Assembly (NCBI GenBank): GCA_963691705.1
Contig: OY829539.1
Coordinates: 40,371,656-40,435,655 of the forward strand
Origin: Viola odorata
Lineage: Eukaryota > Streptophyta > Magnoliopsida > Malpighiales > Violaceae
Length of the DNA: 64,000 nucleotides
Direction: 5' to 3'
The notes below the pieces were generated by a model. That model searched no databases. It saw only the letters and a program-made list of their open reading frames with translations, and was not told where the DNA came from. This document shows positions 9,692 to 21,917 of the stretch, one piece after another. A program made the position numbers and the translations under genes. How positions within the stretch are numbered: the first letter of the stretch is position 1; each line of letters opens with the position of its first letter.

Positions 9692-11045
9692 TCAGGAGAC
9701 GAGTTTGAAAGTGGATATCCCAAAAATGTCTCCAACATAAAAAAATTGGTCAAAGGTACGAAACTCACCCTTCAATCCCCAAATTCTGGTAGTTGGTTAA
9801 GCTTTGATTCCTATGATATCCAGGAGAGATTGGAAAATTGGGTGAAAAATGGTGAGATTCTCCCCTGTGTTATTTTTGATTATGAACTACTTCACAACCT
9901 AGGTATATCTACTAGGATTAAGAAGTTAGTTAATGATATAGGGTGGGGACCCATATTCTTTGTGATCAATGTCGTGCACACTGAGTTGTGTTTGGAATTC
10001 TACACTACACTTTGGGTAGATCTTATTGCTTTAGATTGCAAGGGCAGAGAACACCCTGACATTTTAAAGAAAGATGTGATCAATTTTAGACTGTGTGGAC
10101 ACTGGAAATATTTGAGTTTGCATGAATTTGATGTCCTATTAGGTTTTGCCCTTGATGACAAGGAACTTCCCCTTTGGTACTCCTCAACACACTATGAAAT
10201 TCCCAAAGATTGGGATGTCAATGGAGCTTTTAAATTCCTTACAGGAAATCAGGAAGCTCACTTTACCAAAGCTTCCAAGGCACATGAACTTCGTGATCCA
10301 GTCCTGAGGATCCTACATAGGGTCCTCGCCATCAATTTTTATGCCAAGATAAACATGTCTGGTGCCCTTTATAAAACAGAACTGTTTATTTTGTGGTGCA
10401 TGTTTACTAAACAAAAAGTCAGTTTAGGTTATTGGCTAGCCAAGCAGTTTGTTGCTTCAAAGAATAAAATGATTTTAGGTCACTTGATTACTATGCTTGC
10501 ATGTAAATCTGGTCACCTCAATTATGGTACTGCCAAACTCCTGGATGTTAACGCATACAAATTACTTGATATAAAAGCAGTCGACCAAATGGGATTTTTT
10601 CATTTGGAGAAAGGAATTGGTTGTTATAATATAGAATGCACGTGAAAAGCTAAAAGGATTTTTGAAGGAAGTCACACAGAGCCATATCAGTTTACACCCT
10701 TGTAGTATGAATCATGTCCAGAATGTAGTGCAATAAGAGCTAAACCAGCAGCTGAGCATCAGATTGACCAAGATGCTGGTCTTGACCAAGACCATCAGTA
10801 GCAGGTAGACACTTCACCTGCACTAGAGCCCATACTGGTTGCCCTTAACCAAAACAAGCAACTCCTCATAACCATGCAACAAACACTCCATGACCAACAA
10901 CAACCCATTCTGGAACTCCAACAAGACCAGAAAGCCACTTACACCATCATGACAAATTCATCAACGGTCTTCGTAGCATGGAACCAGCTATAGAAGGTCT
11001 CCATGCTAAGCTTGATTCATGGGCAGATTCCTCCTCTGACTTATA
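9692..11045 (+). pseudogene. Athila-type retrotransposon ORF1 (gag-region protein)
   Basis: Open from 9746 to 10645 (299 residues). Motifs DPVLRILHRVLAINFYAK, ELFILWCMFTK and LGYWLAKQF match, from memory, the plant Athila ORF-1 family. The middle contains FRLCGHWKYLSLHEFDVLLG, also typical of it. After a TGA at 10643-10645 coding character continues with more stops to about 11045, including a Gln-rich helical tail (NKQLLITMQQTLHDQQQ). Its start is not visible: the pararetrovirus abuts at 9691. Protease, RT and integrase of this element are absent, so it is internally deleted. It probably acted in particle formation, but the exact role is not established. Confidence 0.75.
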
Positions 11046-12125
11046 GGCAAACCCCACCTAACAACCCCAGGTCGTCTTTCCTTTCTTTTCTTTTTTATTT
11101 TTAGTTTAATTTTTTATTATTTGTGTTTGGAGTCTGTGTCTTTCACCCTTTTCTCACATTGAGGACAATGTGTCGAATAAGTGTATGGGAGGGGTAATTT
11201 GTGTGATTGAATTGTCTTTGCATGCCGTCTTTGCATGAGTTAGATTAAATTTTGGGCAATTCTTAGGCTATTTTAAATTTTTTCTACATGATTTTCTTCT
11301 GATTTTTGTGTGTTTTTAGATTGTATATTTTCTATGTTTTTAAGAATCAGAATCCATCATGCCCTTAAACATTTTATCCCTTCACATAGGAAGCAAGAAC
11401 CCTTTGTTTTGTGGCTCCATATCATACTATTAAAGCAAATAATTGGGTTAACATTTCCAATGCTTGTAAGAGTACGATTCCTGGTACTCTTTAAACATCC
11501 CTTTTGTACATAGATCCATGATTCGAGTACCTAATGCCTGGATTCTCAAGAGAACCATGCATAAGTGTTTTATCTTACCGTGTGCACCTTTATGCATAGA
11601 ATTGCCTTGCGAAAAAATGAGTCATTTAAAAAGAATAAAAGCTTTTGTATTTATGCCTCACTAAGCAGAAATATCTAGAGAACTAAAGAATTTACCTCAG
11701 TATATTATAGAAAGCATTTTATCCTGGTGTTCTCGCCTCACCAAGTAGGAACATCAAGGAAACTACTCATGAAATGTCAAGAAATGCCGATAAATTGCTA
11801 AGCTACAAAACAATTGTAAAGTCATGTGAGGAAGGGAAGGACAAGAGGTCAGAATAGTTTAGTCATGTTTCAATTGTAAAATCCTATCACGAAAGCACCT
11901 GAGTTGTGGCTACGTATGAAAATGAGGGTTGGGGTATTGGTTAGGCCTTTTAATACGGTTTTGGAGCCGTGGAATGAATTTTTCAAAGCATTCTATGTGA
12001 TGAGATGAATAGTTAACTGTAGGAACACTCTGATTCTTATCTTTTTGTATGTTTTGTTTTATTTTGCTTTTGTGTGTCTTGAGTCAGCATGCTTGGGGGC
12101 AAGCATTATATAAGTGTGGGGGGTT
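11046..12125 (+). other. Athila 3' non-coding region with polypurine tract
   Basis: AT-rich DNA without coding potential. It carries the TTGAGGACAATG motif near 11159 and ends in a purine/G tract (AAGTGTGGGGGG, about 12111-12122) directly before the LTR. Both are familiar from Athila and Calypso elements. A T-rich stretch lies at 11080-11130. Confidence 0.65.
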
Positions 12126-13590
12126 TGATTGAGCTTAATTATAATAGTTTTTACCACCAGTTCTCTTGCTATTCCGAATGGTATGCTATTGATTTCTTTG
12201 AGAAACATTCGTTTATTGTACGTAACTGAATTTGACAGGAGAAGAGCAGAAAGGAAGATTTATGCATGATTTCTGGGAGCTTTTGGAACAACCAACTTCC
12301 TGGTCCAACATTCTGGACCAAGACGATGAGTCTCTCTCTTGGCCAAGACACTCTTGCTTGACCAATCCCTCACCTGCAGGACAAAACTTTTGGAGCAGAT
12401 TGCAGATCAACACACTGGCAGAAGATAGCCTTGCCCCGACGATTTAGAGCGTCAAACTCGGACTGATATGGATGCGTTTCGCTGATCTGATCTAATCTTA
12501 TTTATTTTGTGAGGAGGAGAGCATGTAAATTATAATTTAATCTTAATTAGGATTTCCCTTAATTTCCGCAATTAGCTACTTTCCTAGAAGAATAAATACC
12601 CTCCTTAGGGTTTAGAGAAGGGCGTGTAGGATTATCACCGTGGCCGCTCTTAGCTGAAACTCTTCTTCGGGTTTTATCTTTCACATACTCTTGCTCCTTC
12701 GGAAACGAAGGATTTTTATCATCTTAATATATATTTATTTGGTTGCGATTATGAGTATGCGTAGCTAATCTCTATCTTCTTAGTAGAGGTATTTTTGTAG
12801 CATGAGCTTGAATATGTATGAGACCTAATTGTTCTTATCAATCTCCATATCTGCATTTAATTGATTCCGCACTTATTCTTAATGCGTTTCTGTTTGGTAT
12901 TAGAATTGATCACTCTAGGATTGAAAAGATCTCGCAGTCACCATTGTTCTTGGTTGTGGACTATCGACTAAGAAGATCGAAGTAGACTCCTATGCGTTAC
13001 TGGGTGTATCCAGGAAACGGTAGGGGGAAAGGTTAATCAGATCAAGTCCCGACTGACAACCGAGGATACTTTTCTAGAGTTGTCTTCCCCTAATCCATTG
13101 AGGACGAACACACCGTAGAGGTGTAATCGACTCAAGCCAGCTGCCAACTAGGTAAACCCTTTAACCAGCAAGGTGCTGATTGGTAAGGCATCATCTCTAA
13201 GCGTACCTGAGATGGTGTTGATATAGGAGGGAAGTAGGGCTCATAAGCATACCTTGATCCTATAGCAACTCTATGGATTGGAGATGAATATCCTTATGTC
13301 GATTATCGCATCTCATGTCTCATTACTCGCCAGTCTCTACTAGGAAGCTACTCTAGTATTTTATCTCAATCTCTGAATCTGTTTTCTTGACCAAGATTAC
13401 TATTCTTGGCCAAGACAGTTCTGTTATTTTAATTAGTCACTTTTCACCTAAATGTCATCACTGGCATTTACAAGCACACACAATAATTGTACCTTAACTC
13501 TTTGTGGTTCGATCCTCTTACCGCTATCTACAAACTATTTGTTCTTAGTAGCAAGTTGAAAATCTTATTTATTTTTGACGGGCTCTACAT
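12126..13590 (+). mobile_element. 3' LTR of the Athila remnant
   Basis: Starts TGATTGAG right after the polypurine tract. It contains the long non-coding body typical of Athila LTRs and near its end a CTTTGTGGTTCGATCC stretch (13499) like the ends of Athila-type LTRs. A TATA-like AGAATAAATACCC lies near 12588. The 3' boundary is not sharp; I place it near 13590 because gypsy protease sequence starts just after. Confidence 0.6.
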
Positions 13591-14072
13591 CCCAGTCAGC
13601 CTTCTAACTACAAAACATCCAGAACTCTATTTACTCCATTTGATGACGAATGAAGGGGAGATGAAGGTAACGAAACAAGTTGTGGTTCTATTCTCTATTG
13701 GAAGCTATAAAGACGAAGTCCTTTGTGATGTGGTGTCGATGCATTCGAGTCACATCCTCTTTGGACGACCATGGCAGTATGATAGAGAAGCCATTCATGA
13801 TGGAAGGAGCAACCGATACAAGTTGGTAAGAGATGGCCAAAAATTTACCCTTGCTCCTTTGACACCAATACAAGTCTCTGAGGACCAAAAATGGCTAGTG
13901 AAGGCGTTTGCCGAGTTTGAGATCACTAGAAGTATTAAAAGAAAAAGAGGGGAGTTGAGTGTTAAAAAGAAAGAGAGAATTAATGAGGAAAATAGTCCCC
14001 ATGAAAAGAATGACCGTGGGAAGAGAAGTAGTACGAAAAAAATCCCCCATGAAAAGTGTGAGCATGTGAAAA
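13591..14072 (+). pseudogene. Ty3/gypsy G: protease-region fragment
   Basis: Plus-strand fragment matching the gypsy pol N-terminal region around the aspartic protease: KHPELYLLHLMTNEGEMKV, then LCDVVSMHSSHILFGRPWQ and LAPLTPIQVSEDQ. It is followed by a Lys/Glu/Arg-rich linker. The catalytic DSGA motif lies upstream and is missing. The frame ends where the LARD LTR starts at 14073. In orientation and order it fits the RT fragment at 21918-23104, so both are probably parts of one gypsy element split by LARD DNA, with the RT N terminus lost. Confidence 0.75.
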
Positions 14073-14904
14073 TGATACGATCTCAGTTCCACAATGGAGC
14101 TTGCAGCCGTGCGATGAATGGAGCAAGGGTCTAGTCCCTGGTGAGAGGTTAGTGTGCTCGGATGGATGTATGGATGAAATCGTTTGTAGATAATTAATGG
14201 AGAGGATAACGTCGTAAGCAAGGAGATGCGGAAAGGTGCAGCGGAAATAATGGATGAAAATGAAAGTGTATTGATGGAAAACAAGTATGGAACTTCAATA
14301 CCAAACAAACCCTCCTAACTATTTGCTTAGCCAACCTTGTTACAAAGTAATGAAGGATCTCTCAATCAACGACCAACTCTTACTTGAACACGAATGAACA
14401 ATCCGGCTGTTTTGATGGAGAAGATGAAGTGCAGCTCTTCAAGAACCTTAACCCTAATTCCTAACCTAAGGTATTTGGTCTAAGAGAAATCACATTCAAA
14501 TCCAAGACCCAGTATAAAAGAGGCTAACTCCTTCTATTTATACCCTACATTAATTACATGGGAAAACCCCTAACTACCCTTGACAAAGGGCCTTTGAACG
14601 CTTGGCATTGGCGGGCTTGAAGGTGGGCTTAGGCGTACGACTTGGGCTAGACGGAAGGCTTGGCCTAGACAGACGACTTGGCCTAGGCGGACGAGCTTAT
14701 GGAGGTAGGTGGTCGTACTCATGTATTGCTAGGGCTAGGCGTGGAAGCTCATAGGCCATGCAGAAATGCTCATGGAGGGTTTGGGCGTGGCCCGCGTCAT
14801 GGTTTGGCCGACCAACCCATAAGGTCCGTGTGAGAAAGATAGGCCAAGCGGGAGGCCTTTTGCGTGTGATGTGCGTAGGCATGGGTGGGTCCATGCTCGT
14901 ATCA
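14073..14904 (-). mobile_element. LARD copy A, 3' LTR
   Basis: 832-bp LTR on the minus strand, from TGATACGAGC at 14904 to GATCGTATCA at 14073. The polypurine tract (TCAAAGAGGGATGGGA on the minus strand) is next to it at 14905-14920. A TATA-type box reads CTATTTATACC on the plus strand at 14534-14544. The sequence is related to the LTRs at 18765, 57353 and 60204. Confidence 0.8.
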
Positions 14905-14929
14905 TCCCATCCCTCTTTGAGAAGATTCG

Positions 14930-17625
14930 TCCTAGAATCTAAACCGTGGATGGGGTGAAATGCCAAAATGGGAGATGAAGATTTAAGGATAAGTACGTCT
15001 GTTTCTCTTGTTCGCAGTATGTCCATTTCACACCATTGAAAAAACAGATCCGAGTACCCATGAAGGGAAGCCCAAGTAGTGAAAGAGGAGGTACAGCCAA
15101 GATGAAAAGCCAAAGGAGTAATGGAGGTGACTTGGCCAAGATGATGCACCAAAAGGGTAATGAAGGAGGCGCGACCAATATGCTGAAGCCCAAGGACGAA
15201 CGGATCCGCATAGCTATGCGAAGGAACCACCGGGATGATGGAAAAATCGTTACCAAGGGACTTAAATGTGCGTTGCAAGGAAAGACAATGAAGGGCTCTC
15301 TCTTGGTAGCCCGTAGATAACTCGCAAATCCCTATTGCATTCTCATTGTTGCCATCCGTCACATGATCATCACCACTCGAATTTACCTCTAAAACATCCA
15401 ATGCCGCAATAATTGGGATTACAACAATATCAATGGGTGGCAAAATATGCGCTTCCTCTCTAGATGGAACCAAATCCTCCTCAAAAGAATGCAAACCAAG
15501 AGAGCCAACACTAACCTCATCCATGTGTGGCACACTCACAATTTGCACTCTAGAGTTAAGGCATATGTCACACAAGTGCCCTCTACCCGTACATGTGGTA
15601 CAAAAGATGTCTCTTGCTCGTGTGGGAGGAGTGGAAGGGAAGGATGTGGACTAGAAGTGTGGACGACTTCGGCATTGTTGAAATTCTTAAATATTTCGGC
15701 CTTGGTGAGGTCGAAAAATAGGAGGAGGAAGATAAGGTGATTGGTCATAGGATATGTCTTGCCCGCGTGATGGATGACGGTCACGGTAAGGTTCTCGGTC
15801 ATACAAAAACTCTTGGCCATAATGACGCCCACGGACTTTAGATAGATCAGGTGCATAGAGATCTGTGGACAAGAAGGGCGATTGTCACGCAAAGGGAAGG
15901 CATCGGTCATAGGCGCACTCTCGTTTTGAAGATGGCTCTCTTGCATATGATGGAATATGGCCATAGGAACCTTGAGGAGGCCACCGAACAAGAACACTAG
16001 AAGCTGGGCCACAACCACGACTGTGGTAGAATGTGGAACCTAGTGATACGATCCTACCCCATGGCTAGCCCCATCGCACGCACAACGCACACATGCCTTG
16101 CAGCCAAGGCCAATCACACGAATACCTCCAGCCAAGGGTGTTGTGAAGCAGCTAGTGAGGTTAATACAACCTCTACATATGGATATAGGGTAAGATATGT
16201 TGCTGGATCGAGCCATTAGGCGAAGGATGACATGGAAGGTTGCTTGGAGGCTCTTAAGGTAAGACTTCACATCCGACTAAGTCAATACATGGAAGCCAGG
16301 CTTCAATCAGGAAACCAAAGTAAATACAAGACTGATTGGTGTCTTGATAAGATTGTTTCCAAGTTTGAGCCAATTCGGACGAGTAAATCTCAAGATGGCT
16401 TATGGTGACATTCTAGTTGTCAAGGAGACGACGCACAGGCGCAACCCGCGACTTTGTCTGAATCCAGTCAGAGCTACACAAGTCAGAATTGTGCAATCAA
16501 ACATGATTCTAAAACATCAGGATATCTTATTCATTGTGACCAAGTTTTAGGTCAAACGCAGCAGCCGTTTGAAAGTTATTAGAAGAGACATTTTCGCTGA
16601 TAGCAATCCTATGCGGATAAGGACTTCAAAACGCGTTAGTCAATGTCGTTCAATTTATTTCAGACCAGTGAGGCCTGGACCAGGGAGAGAGAACCCTGTC
16701 CACTATTTTCATATCTTAGCTTTCGAATGGGATAGGTTTCAGCCCAATCGGATGAGTGGATCGAAAGCTAGCATGGGTCGACATTTTGGTGCGCATTGTG
16801 AACGCACGACAACCCACAACTATAGGTTTAGTATTACTACTTCTATTAGAATTAGAACTTCTAGTTATAGTTAAACTTGTACTTGGGAAAACGCCTATAT
16901 ATAGAGCCTTTTGTGCTCATTGTAAATTAGACCCTTTTTGATGATATAAACACAAAGTTGTTTCTCTAAATTGTTCTTGCGAGAACCTTGTGCTTTGCCT
17001 TCAGTTTCGCAAGCTAGGGCTAAGGCAAGTAAAACTGAAATTGCGGTGAATCGTGGACTCGATTCAACCTATCACAAGGTGTCAAGTGATCGACTATCAA
17101 ATCCGTCCAAGAGGCCGACCATCACGTCCGTCCAAGTGGCCGATTACTAAGTCTGTCCAAGATCTCTTTGTGAGAACCTCATTAGAGGACAACTAGACCA
17201 ATTGAGAGTCTTTCAAAGGTCCCCAAGTGAGTTATCCACCAAATTCCGTGTCAATCTCAAACCTTCGAACTAGATCATCATTCAAGTGCAACCTAGGCAA
17301 CTAGGATCGTATCACCTAGGCCATGACATGGAGAATATTGAGACTTAGTGTAGAAGTCTCCTTGCCCATAAGGAAAATACTCACTATCCGCCCAAGAACC
17401 ATACGAACAAGAAGTGTGCCGAGATGGAGCCTCCACATGGCTATGCACCTCATACGGATCATACGAATGGTGTCCCCTCGCATTGTGATCAAACTTAGCA
17501 CAAGAGACATTGCCCTCATAAGAACAAGAAGTGTGACCATCACCCGCAATCGAGTCACAAGCATCACTAGGACAACAAGAACTATCCTCCCAATAGGAAA
17601 CATCATCATCATAATAACGAGACAT
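14930..17625 (-). pseudogene. LARD copy A ORF, unknown function, split by solo LTR
   Basis: Probable start MSRYYDDDVSYWEDSS at 17625. The N-terminal part is rich in Tyr, Ser, Asp and His. The solo LTR at 16044-17314 cuts the ORF; coding resumes at 16043 and runs with frameshifts to about 14930. The conserved C-terminal half has CDICLNSRVQIVSV, FEEDLVPSREE, and a repeat-like LGLQHIGRASFITLLVHHL block. The last residues (LDSRTNLLKEGWDDTS) match the pol end of gypsy F and H. Copies B and C encode the same protein, so selection or recent spread kept it. I recognise no known domain; a gag-like role is a guess. Confidence 0.6.
16044..17314 (+). mobile_element. Solo LTR with CCTAG target duplication
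   Basis: 1,271-bp insertion in the LARD A ORF, absent from copy B at the same site (near 20680). It starts TGATACGATCCT and ends AGGATCGTATCA, a 12-bp terminal inverted repeat. CCTAG flanks it at 16039-16043 and 17315-17319. A TATA box (CTATATATAG) is at 16895-16904, which sets its orientation as plus. No internal region or second LTR is present, so it formed by recombination between LTRs. The first 11 bases match the start of the H LTR at 50386. Confidence 0.88.
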
Positions 17626-18764
17626 AAGGAGAGTACATATAAAAAGAAACAAAAATACAATTGCTATATAACAAACATTAGTCTCTCCCTCATGTGTTTC
17701 GCTCGTATTTCACACAACTCTCTAATAATCTAACCTCCATACCCTCTCAAATCTCTTCTCATAAACCAAACCTTAGGCTAGCAAAGACTCTAAGAATCAA
17801 AGAAAGCACAAGCAATGCATAGAAAACAAAGGCGGGAAAGAAAGGTAAGGAAAGCCGAATTAGTAATCAAGAAACAAACATTTGATGTATGAACACTAAA
17901 ATGGCTTAGAATGGAATGAATGTGAGGAAACAAGGAGGAAGACACCAATACACAAGCTATAGAAGAAGAAACTACAAGGAAAAGATAAAAGAAAATGAAA
18001 GTCGAAACTATGAAAAGTGGAGGGAAAATGGAAAATTTAAACAAATGCACACCTTGTATGAAACTACCACACTTAGATGACCTACATACACAAGTACGGC
18101 TCTTGCTTGACTCACCCCTTTTTTTCTTATATTTTCATTTTTTTTTAACGTCTTTCTTTTCTTTTAATTTTTGTTTTTTGTAAATGAGTGCAAGAGTCAT
18201 AAAAGAAATGTGTTTGACAAGTATTTCTATTTAAATGTGTGTGACAAGTCATTCGCAACCAAGAAATATTTTTCACTAAATGGCAAAAATGTATGATGTG
18301 GCGAAAATGATGAGGTGGCAAGTGATGTGGGAAGATATGTGCATAAAATATCTACAAGAATATTCTATGAATATGCTAAATGAAATACTTGGTGGGAAAG
18401 GGAGGTGATGTGGCCGGTTATGCACCAAGTATAGTGTGTGAGAACTAGCAGAAGCAAATAAAAAGGGACCACATTGCTCATATGGCACACAAGACACTTG
18501 TCACTCATTCCATCCATAAGGATGAACATATGAACACCAATTTGAAGCTTTGAAGCTTGAAGATGATTAAAAGCACCAAATTTTTGGATTTTATGCTCAA
18601 TCAAGATCAAATCACTAAAAAACAAATTTTTTGACCGAAATCCGAAAATTGTCCAAATGGTCCCAAATGAAAACCGAACCTTAGGGAGATGATTTTAACC
18701 ATAGGAATGATGAAAAATAAAAGAAAAACCAACCTAGAGGACGGCCAAATGCTCTGCTACCACA

Positions 18765-19566
18765 TGATAAGATCCCGGTTCCACAAAGGAGCTTGAAGCC
18801 GTGAGATGAATGGAGCAAGGATCTAGTCCCCGGTGAGAGGTTGGTGTGCTGGGATGGATGTATGAATGAAATCATTTGTAGATGATTAATGGAGAGGATA
18901 ACATCGCAAGCAAGGAGATGCGGAAAGGTGTAGCGGAAATAATGGATGAAAATGAAAGTGTATTGATGGAAAACAAGTATGGAACTTCAATACCCATCAA
19001 ACCCTCCTAACTATTTGGTTAGGCAACCTTGTTACAAATTAATGAAGGATATCTCAATCAACGACCAACCCTTACTTGAACACGAATGAACAACCTGGTT
19101 GTTTTGATAGAGAAGATGAAGTGCGACTCTTAAGGAACCCTAACCCTAATTCCTAACCTAAGGTATTTGGTCTAAGAGAAATCACATTCAATTCAAAGAC
19201 CCAGTATAAAAGAGGCTTTATCCTTCTATTTATACGCTACATTTATTACATGGAAAAGCTCCTAACTACCCTTAGTAAAGAACCTTTGAACGCTTGGCCT
19301 TGGCGGGCTTGAAGGTGGGCTTAGGCGTACGACTTGGCCTAGACGGACAAGCTCATGAAGGTAGGTGGTGGTACTCATGTGTTGCTAAGGCTAGGCGTGG
19401 AAGCTCATAGGCTAGGCGAAAATGCTCATGGCGAGCTAGGGTTTTGGCGCAACCCACGTCATGGTTTGGCCGACCAACCCGTGAGGTCCGTGTGAGGAAG
19501 ATAGGCCAAGAGGGAGGCCTTTCGCGTGTGATGTGTATGGGTATGGGTGGGTCCATGCTCGTACCA
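18765..19566 (-). mobile_element. LTR shared by LARD copies A and B
   Basis: 802-bp minus-strand LTR from TGGTACGAGC at 19566 to GATCTTATCA at 18765. It serves as 5' LTR of copy A (PBS on its left) and 3' LTR of copy B (polypurine tract TCAAAGGGGGATGGGA on the minus strand at 19567-19582 on its right). A TATA-type box on the minus strand lies near 19218. Such LTR-internal-LTR-internal order usually results from unequal recombination. Confidence 0.8.
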
Positions 19567-21917
19567 TCCCATCCCCCTTTGAGGAGATTCCTCCTCGAAT
19601 CTAAACCTTGGATGGTGTGAAATGCCTAAATGGTAGGTGGAGATTTAAGCACAAGTACGTCCCTTTCACACCATTGACAAAACAGATCTGAGTAGCCATG
19701 AAGGGATGCCCAAGTAGTGAAAGAGGAGGTGCGGCCAAGATGAGAAGCCAAAGGAGTGATGGAGGTGACTTGGCTAAGATGATGCGCCAAAAGGGTAATG
19801 GAGGTGGCGTAGCCAATATGCTCAAGCCCTAAGAGGAACGGATCCGTATAGCTATGTGAAGGCACCGCCGGGATAATGGAAACATCGCTGCCAAGGGACC
19901 TAAATGTGCACTGCAAGGCAAGATAATGAAGGGCTCTCTCTTGGCAGCCCATAGACAACCCACAAATCCCTATTGCATTCCTGTTGTTGCCATCCGTCAC
20001 ATCATCATCACCACTCGGATTTACCTCTAAAACATCCAATGCCGTAACAATTGGGATTACAACGTTATCAATGGGTGGCAAAACATACGCTTCCTCTCTA
20101 GATGGAACCAAATCCTCCTCAAAAGAATGAGAACCAAGGGAGTCAACACTAACCTCATCCATGCGTGGCACACTCACAATTTGCACTCTAGGGTTAGGGC
20201 ATATGTCACACAAGTGCGCTCTACCCGTACATGTGCTACAAAAGATATCTCTTGCTCGTGTGGGAGGAGCAGAAGGGAAGGATGTGGACTGGAACAGTGG
20301 CTGACTTCGGCATTGCTGAAATTCTTGAATATTTCGGCCTTGGTGAGGTCAAAAACTATGAGGATGAAGAGGAGGTGCTCGGTCATAGGATATGTCTTGC
20401 CCATGTGATGGATGACGGTCACAGTAAGGTTCTCGGTCATACGAAAACTCTTAGCCATAATGATGCCCACAAACATTGGATAGATCGGGTGCATAGAGAT
20501 CTGTGGACAAGAAGGGTGGCTCTCGCGCAAAGGGAAGGCATCGGTCATAGGTGCACTCTCGTTTTGAAGACAACTCTCTTGCATATGATGGAATATGGTC
20601 ATAGGAACGTTGAGGAGGCCACCAGGCAAAAACACTAGAAGTGAGGCCATGGCCATGGTTGTGGTAGGATGAGGAACCTAGGCAATGGCTTGGAGAATAG
20701 GGAGCCTCGGTGTAGTAGTCTCCTTGCCCATAAGGAAAATACTCACTATCCGCCCAAGGACCATACAGACAAGAAGTGTGCCGAGATGGAGCCTCCACAT
20801 AGCTATGCGACTCATAAGGATCATACGAATGGTGTCCCCTCGCATTGTGATCAAACTCAACCCAAGAGACATAGCCTCACGTGTTTTGCTAGCAAAGACT
20901 CTAAGAATCAAAGAAAGCACAAGGAATGCAAAGAAAACAAAGGTGAGAAAGAAAGGTAAGGAAAGTTGAATTAGTGATCAACAAACAAATGTTTGATATA
21001 TGAACACTAAAATGGCTTGGAATGGAATGAATGTGAGGAAATAAGGAAGAAGCCACCAATACACAAGCTACATAAGAAGAAACTACAAGGAAAAGAGAAA
21101 AGGAAATGAAAGCCGAAACTATGAAAAGTGGAGGGAAAATGGAAAATTTGAACAAATGCACATATTGTATAAAACTACCACACTTAGACGACCTACATAG
21201 ACAAGTAAGGCTCTTGCTTGACTCGCCCCTTTTTTTCTTTTCTTTTCGTTAATTTTTTTTAACATATTTCTTTTATTTTCTTCTCTGTTTTTTTTAAATG
21301 AGTGCAAGAGTCCTAAAAGAATGTGTATGACAAGTATTTCTATTTAAAAGTGTGTGACAAGTAGTTTATAATCAAGAAATTATTTTCACTAAATGCCAAA
21401 AATGTATGATGTGGCAAAAGTGATGAGGTGGCAAGTGAGGTGTCAAGTGATGTGGCAAGATATGTGCATAAAATATCTATAAGAATATTCTATGCATATG
21501 CTAAATGAAATACTTGGTGGGAAAGAGAGGTGATGTGGCCGGCTATGCACCAAGTATAGTGTGTGAGAACTAGCACAAGCAAACAAAAAGGGACCACATT
21601 GCTCACATGGCACACAAGACACTTGTCATGCATTCCATGCATAAGGATGAACATATGAACACCAATAAGAGTACCAATTCGGTTGAAGGGAAGAAGATGA
21701 AGATTTAAAGCTTGAAGATGATTAAAAACACCAAATATTCAGATTTTATGCTCAATCAAGTTCAAATCACTACAAAATAATTTTTTTGACCCAAATCTAA
21801 AAATTGTCCAAATGGTCCCAAATGAAAACCGAAGCTAAGGGAGATGATTTTAAGCGTAGGAATGATGAAGAATCAAAGAAACACCAACCTAGAGGACGGC
21901 CAAATACTCCGCTACCA
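19567..21917 (-). mobile_element. LARD copy B, internal region
   Basis: Second internal region on the minus strand, from the polypurine tract at 19567 to the PBS at about 21906-21917. It lacks the solo LTR and has lost about 270 bp near 20870 compared with copy A, removing the start of the ORF. Beyond the PBS the 5' LTR is missing; gypsy RT begins instead. Confidence 0.78.
19600..20798 (-). pseudogene. LARD copy B ORF, N terminus deleted
   Basis: Same protein as in copies A and C. Open segments are 20451-20798 (HTSCLYGPWADSEYFPYGQG), 20174-20656 in another frame, and 19626-20213 (CDICPNPRVQIVSV, FEEDLVPSREE, LGLEHIGYATSITLLAHHL). The true start lies in the region deleted near 20870. At least two frameshifts break the rest. 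The conserved C-terminal half (about 195 residues) is the best-preserved part of the family. No known domain recognised. Confidence 0.6.

Larger units (their letters stand above)
14905..18764 (-). mobile_element. LARD copy A, internal region
   Basis: Internal part of a non-autonomous LTR retrotransposon on the minus strand. The PBS is at 18751-18762 (minus strand TGGTAGCAGAGC, one change from the Met site), two bases from the LTR. A long AT-rich leader (about 17650-18750) follows, then one ORF of unknown function, then the polypurine tract. There is no RT, RNase H or integrase. A solo LTR (16044-17314) sits inside the ORF. Confidence 0.8.

Noticed and set aside
17323..17733. Arg/Ile/Thr-rich plus-strand ORF over the LARD A ORF
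   Set aside because: A low-complexity reverse shadow of the minus-strand Tyr/Asp/Ser-rich protein; the corresponding ORF in copy B is degraded.
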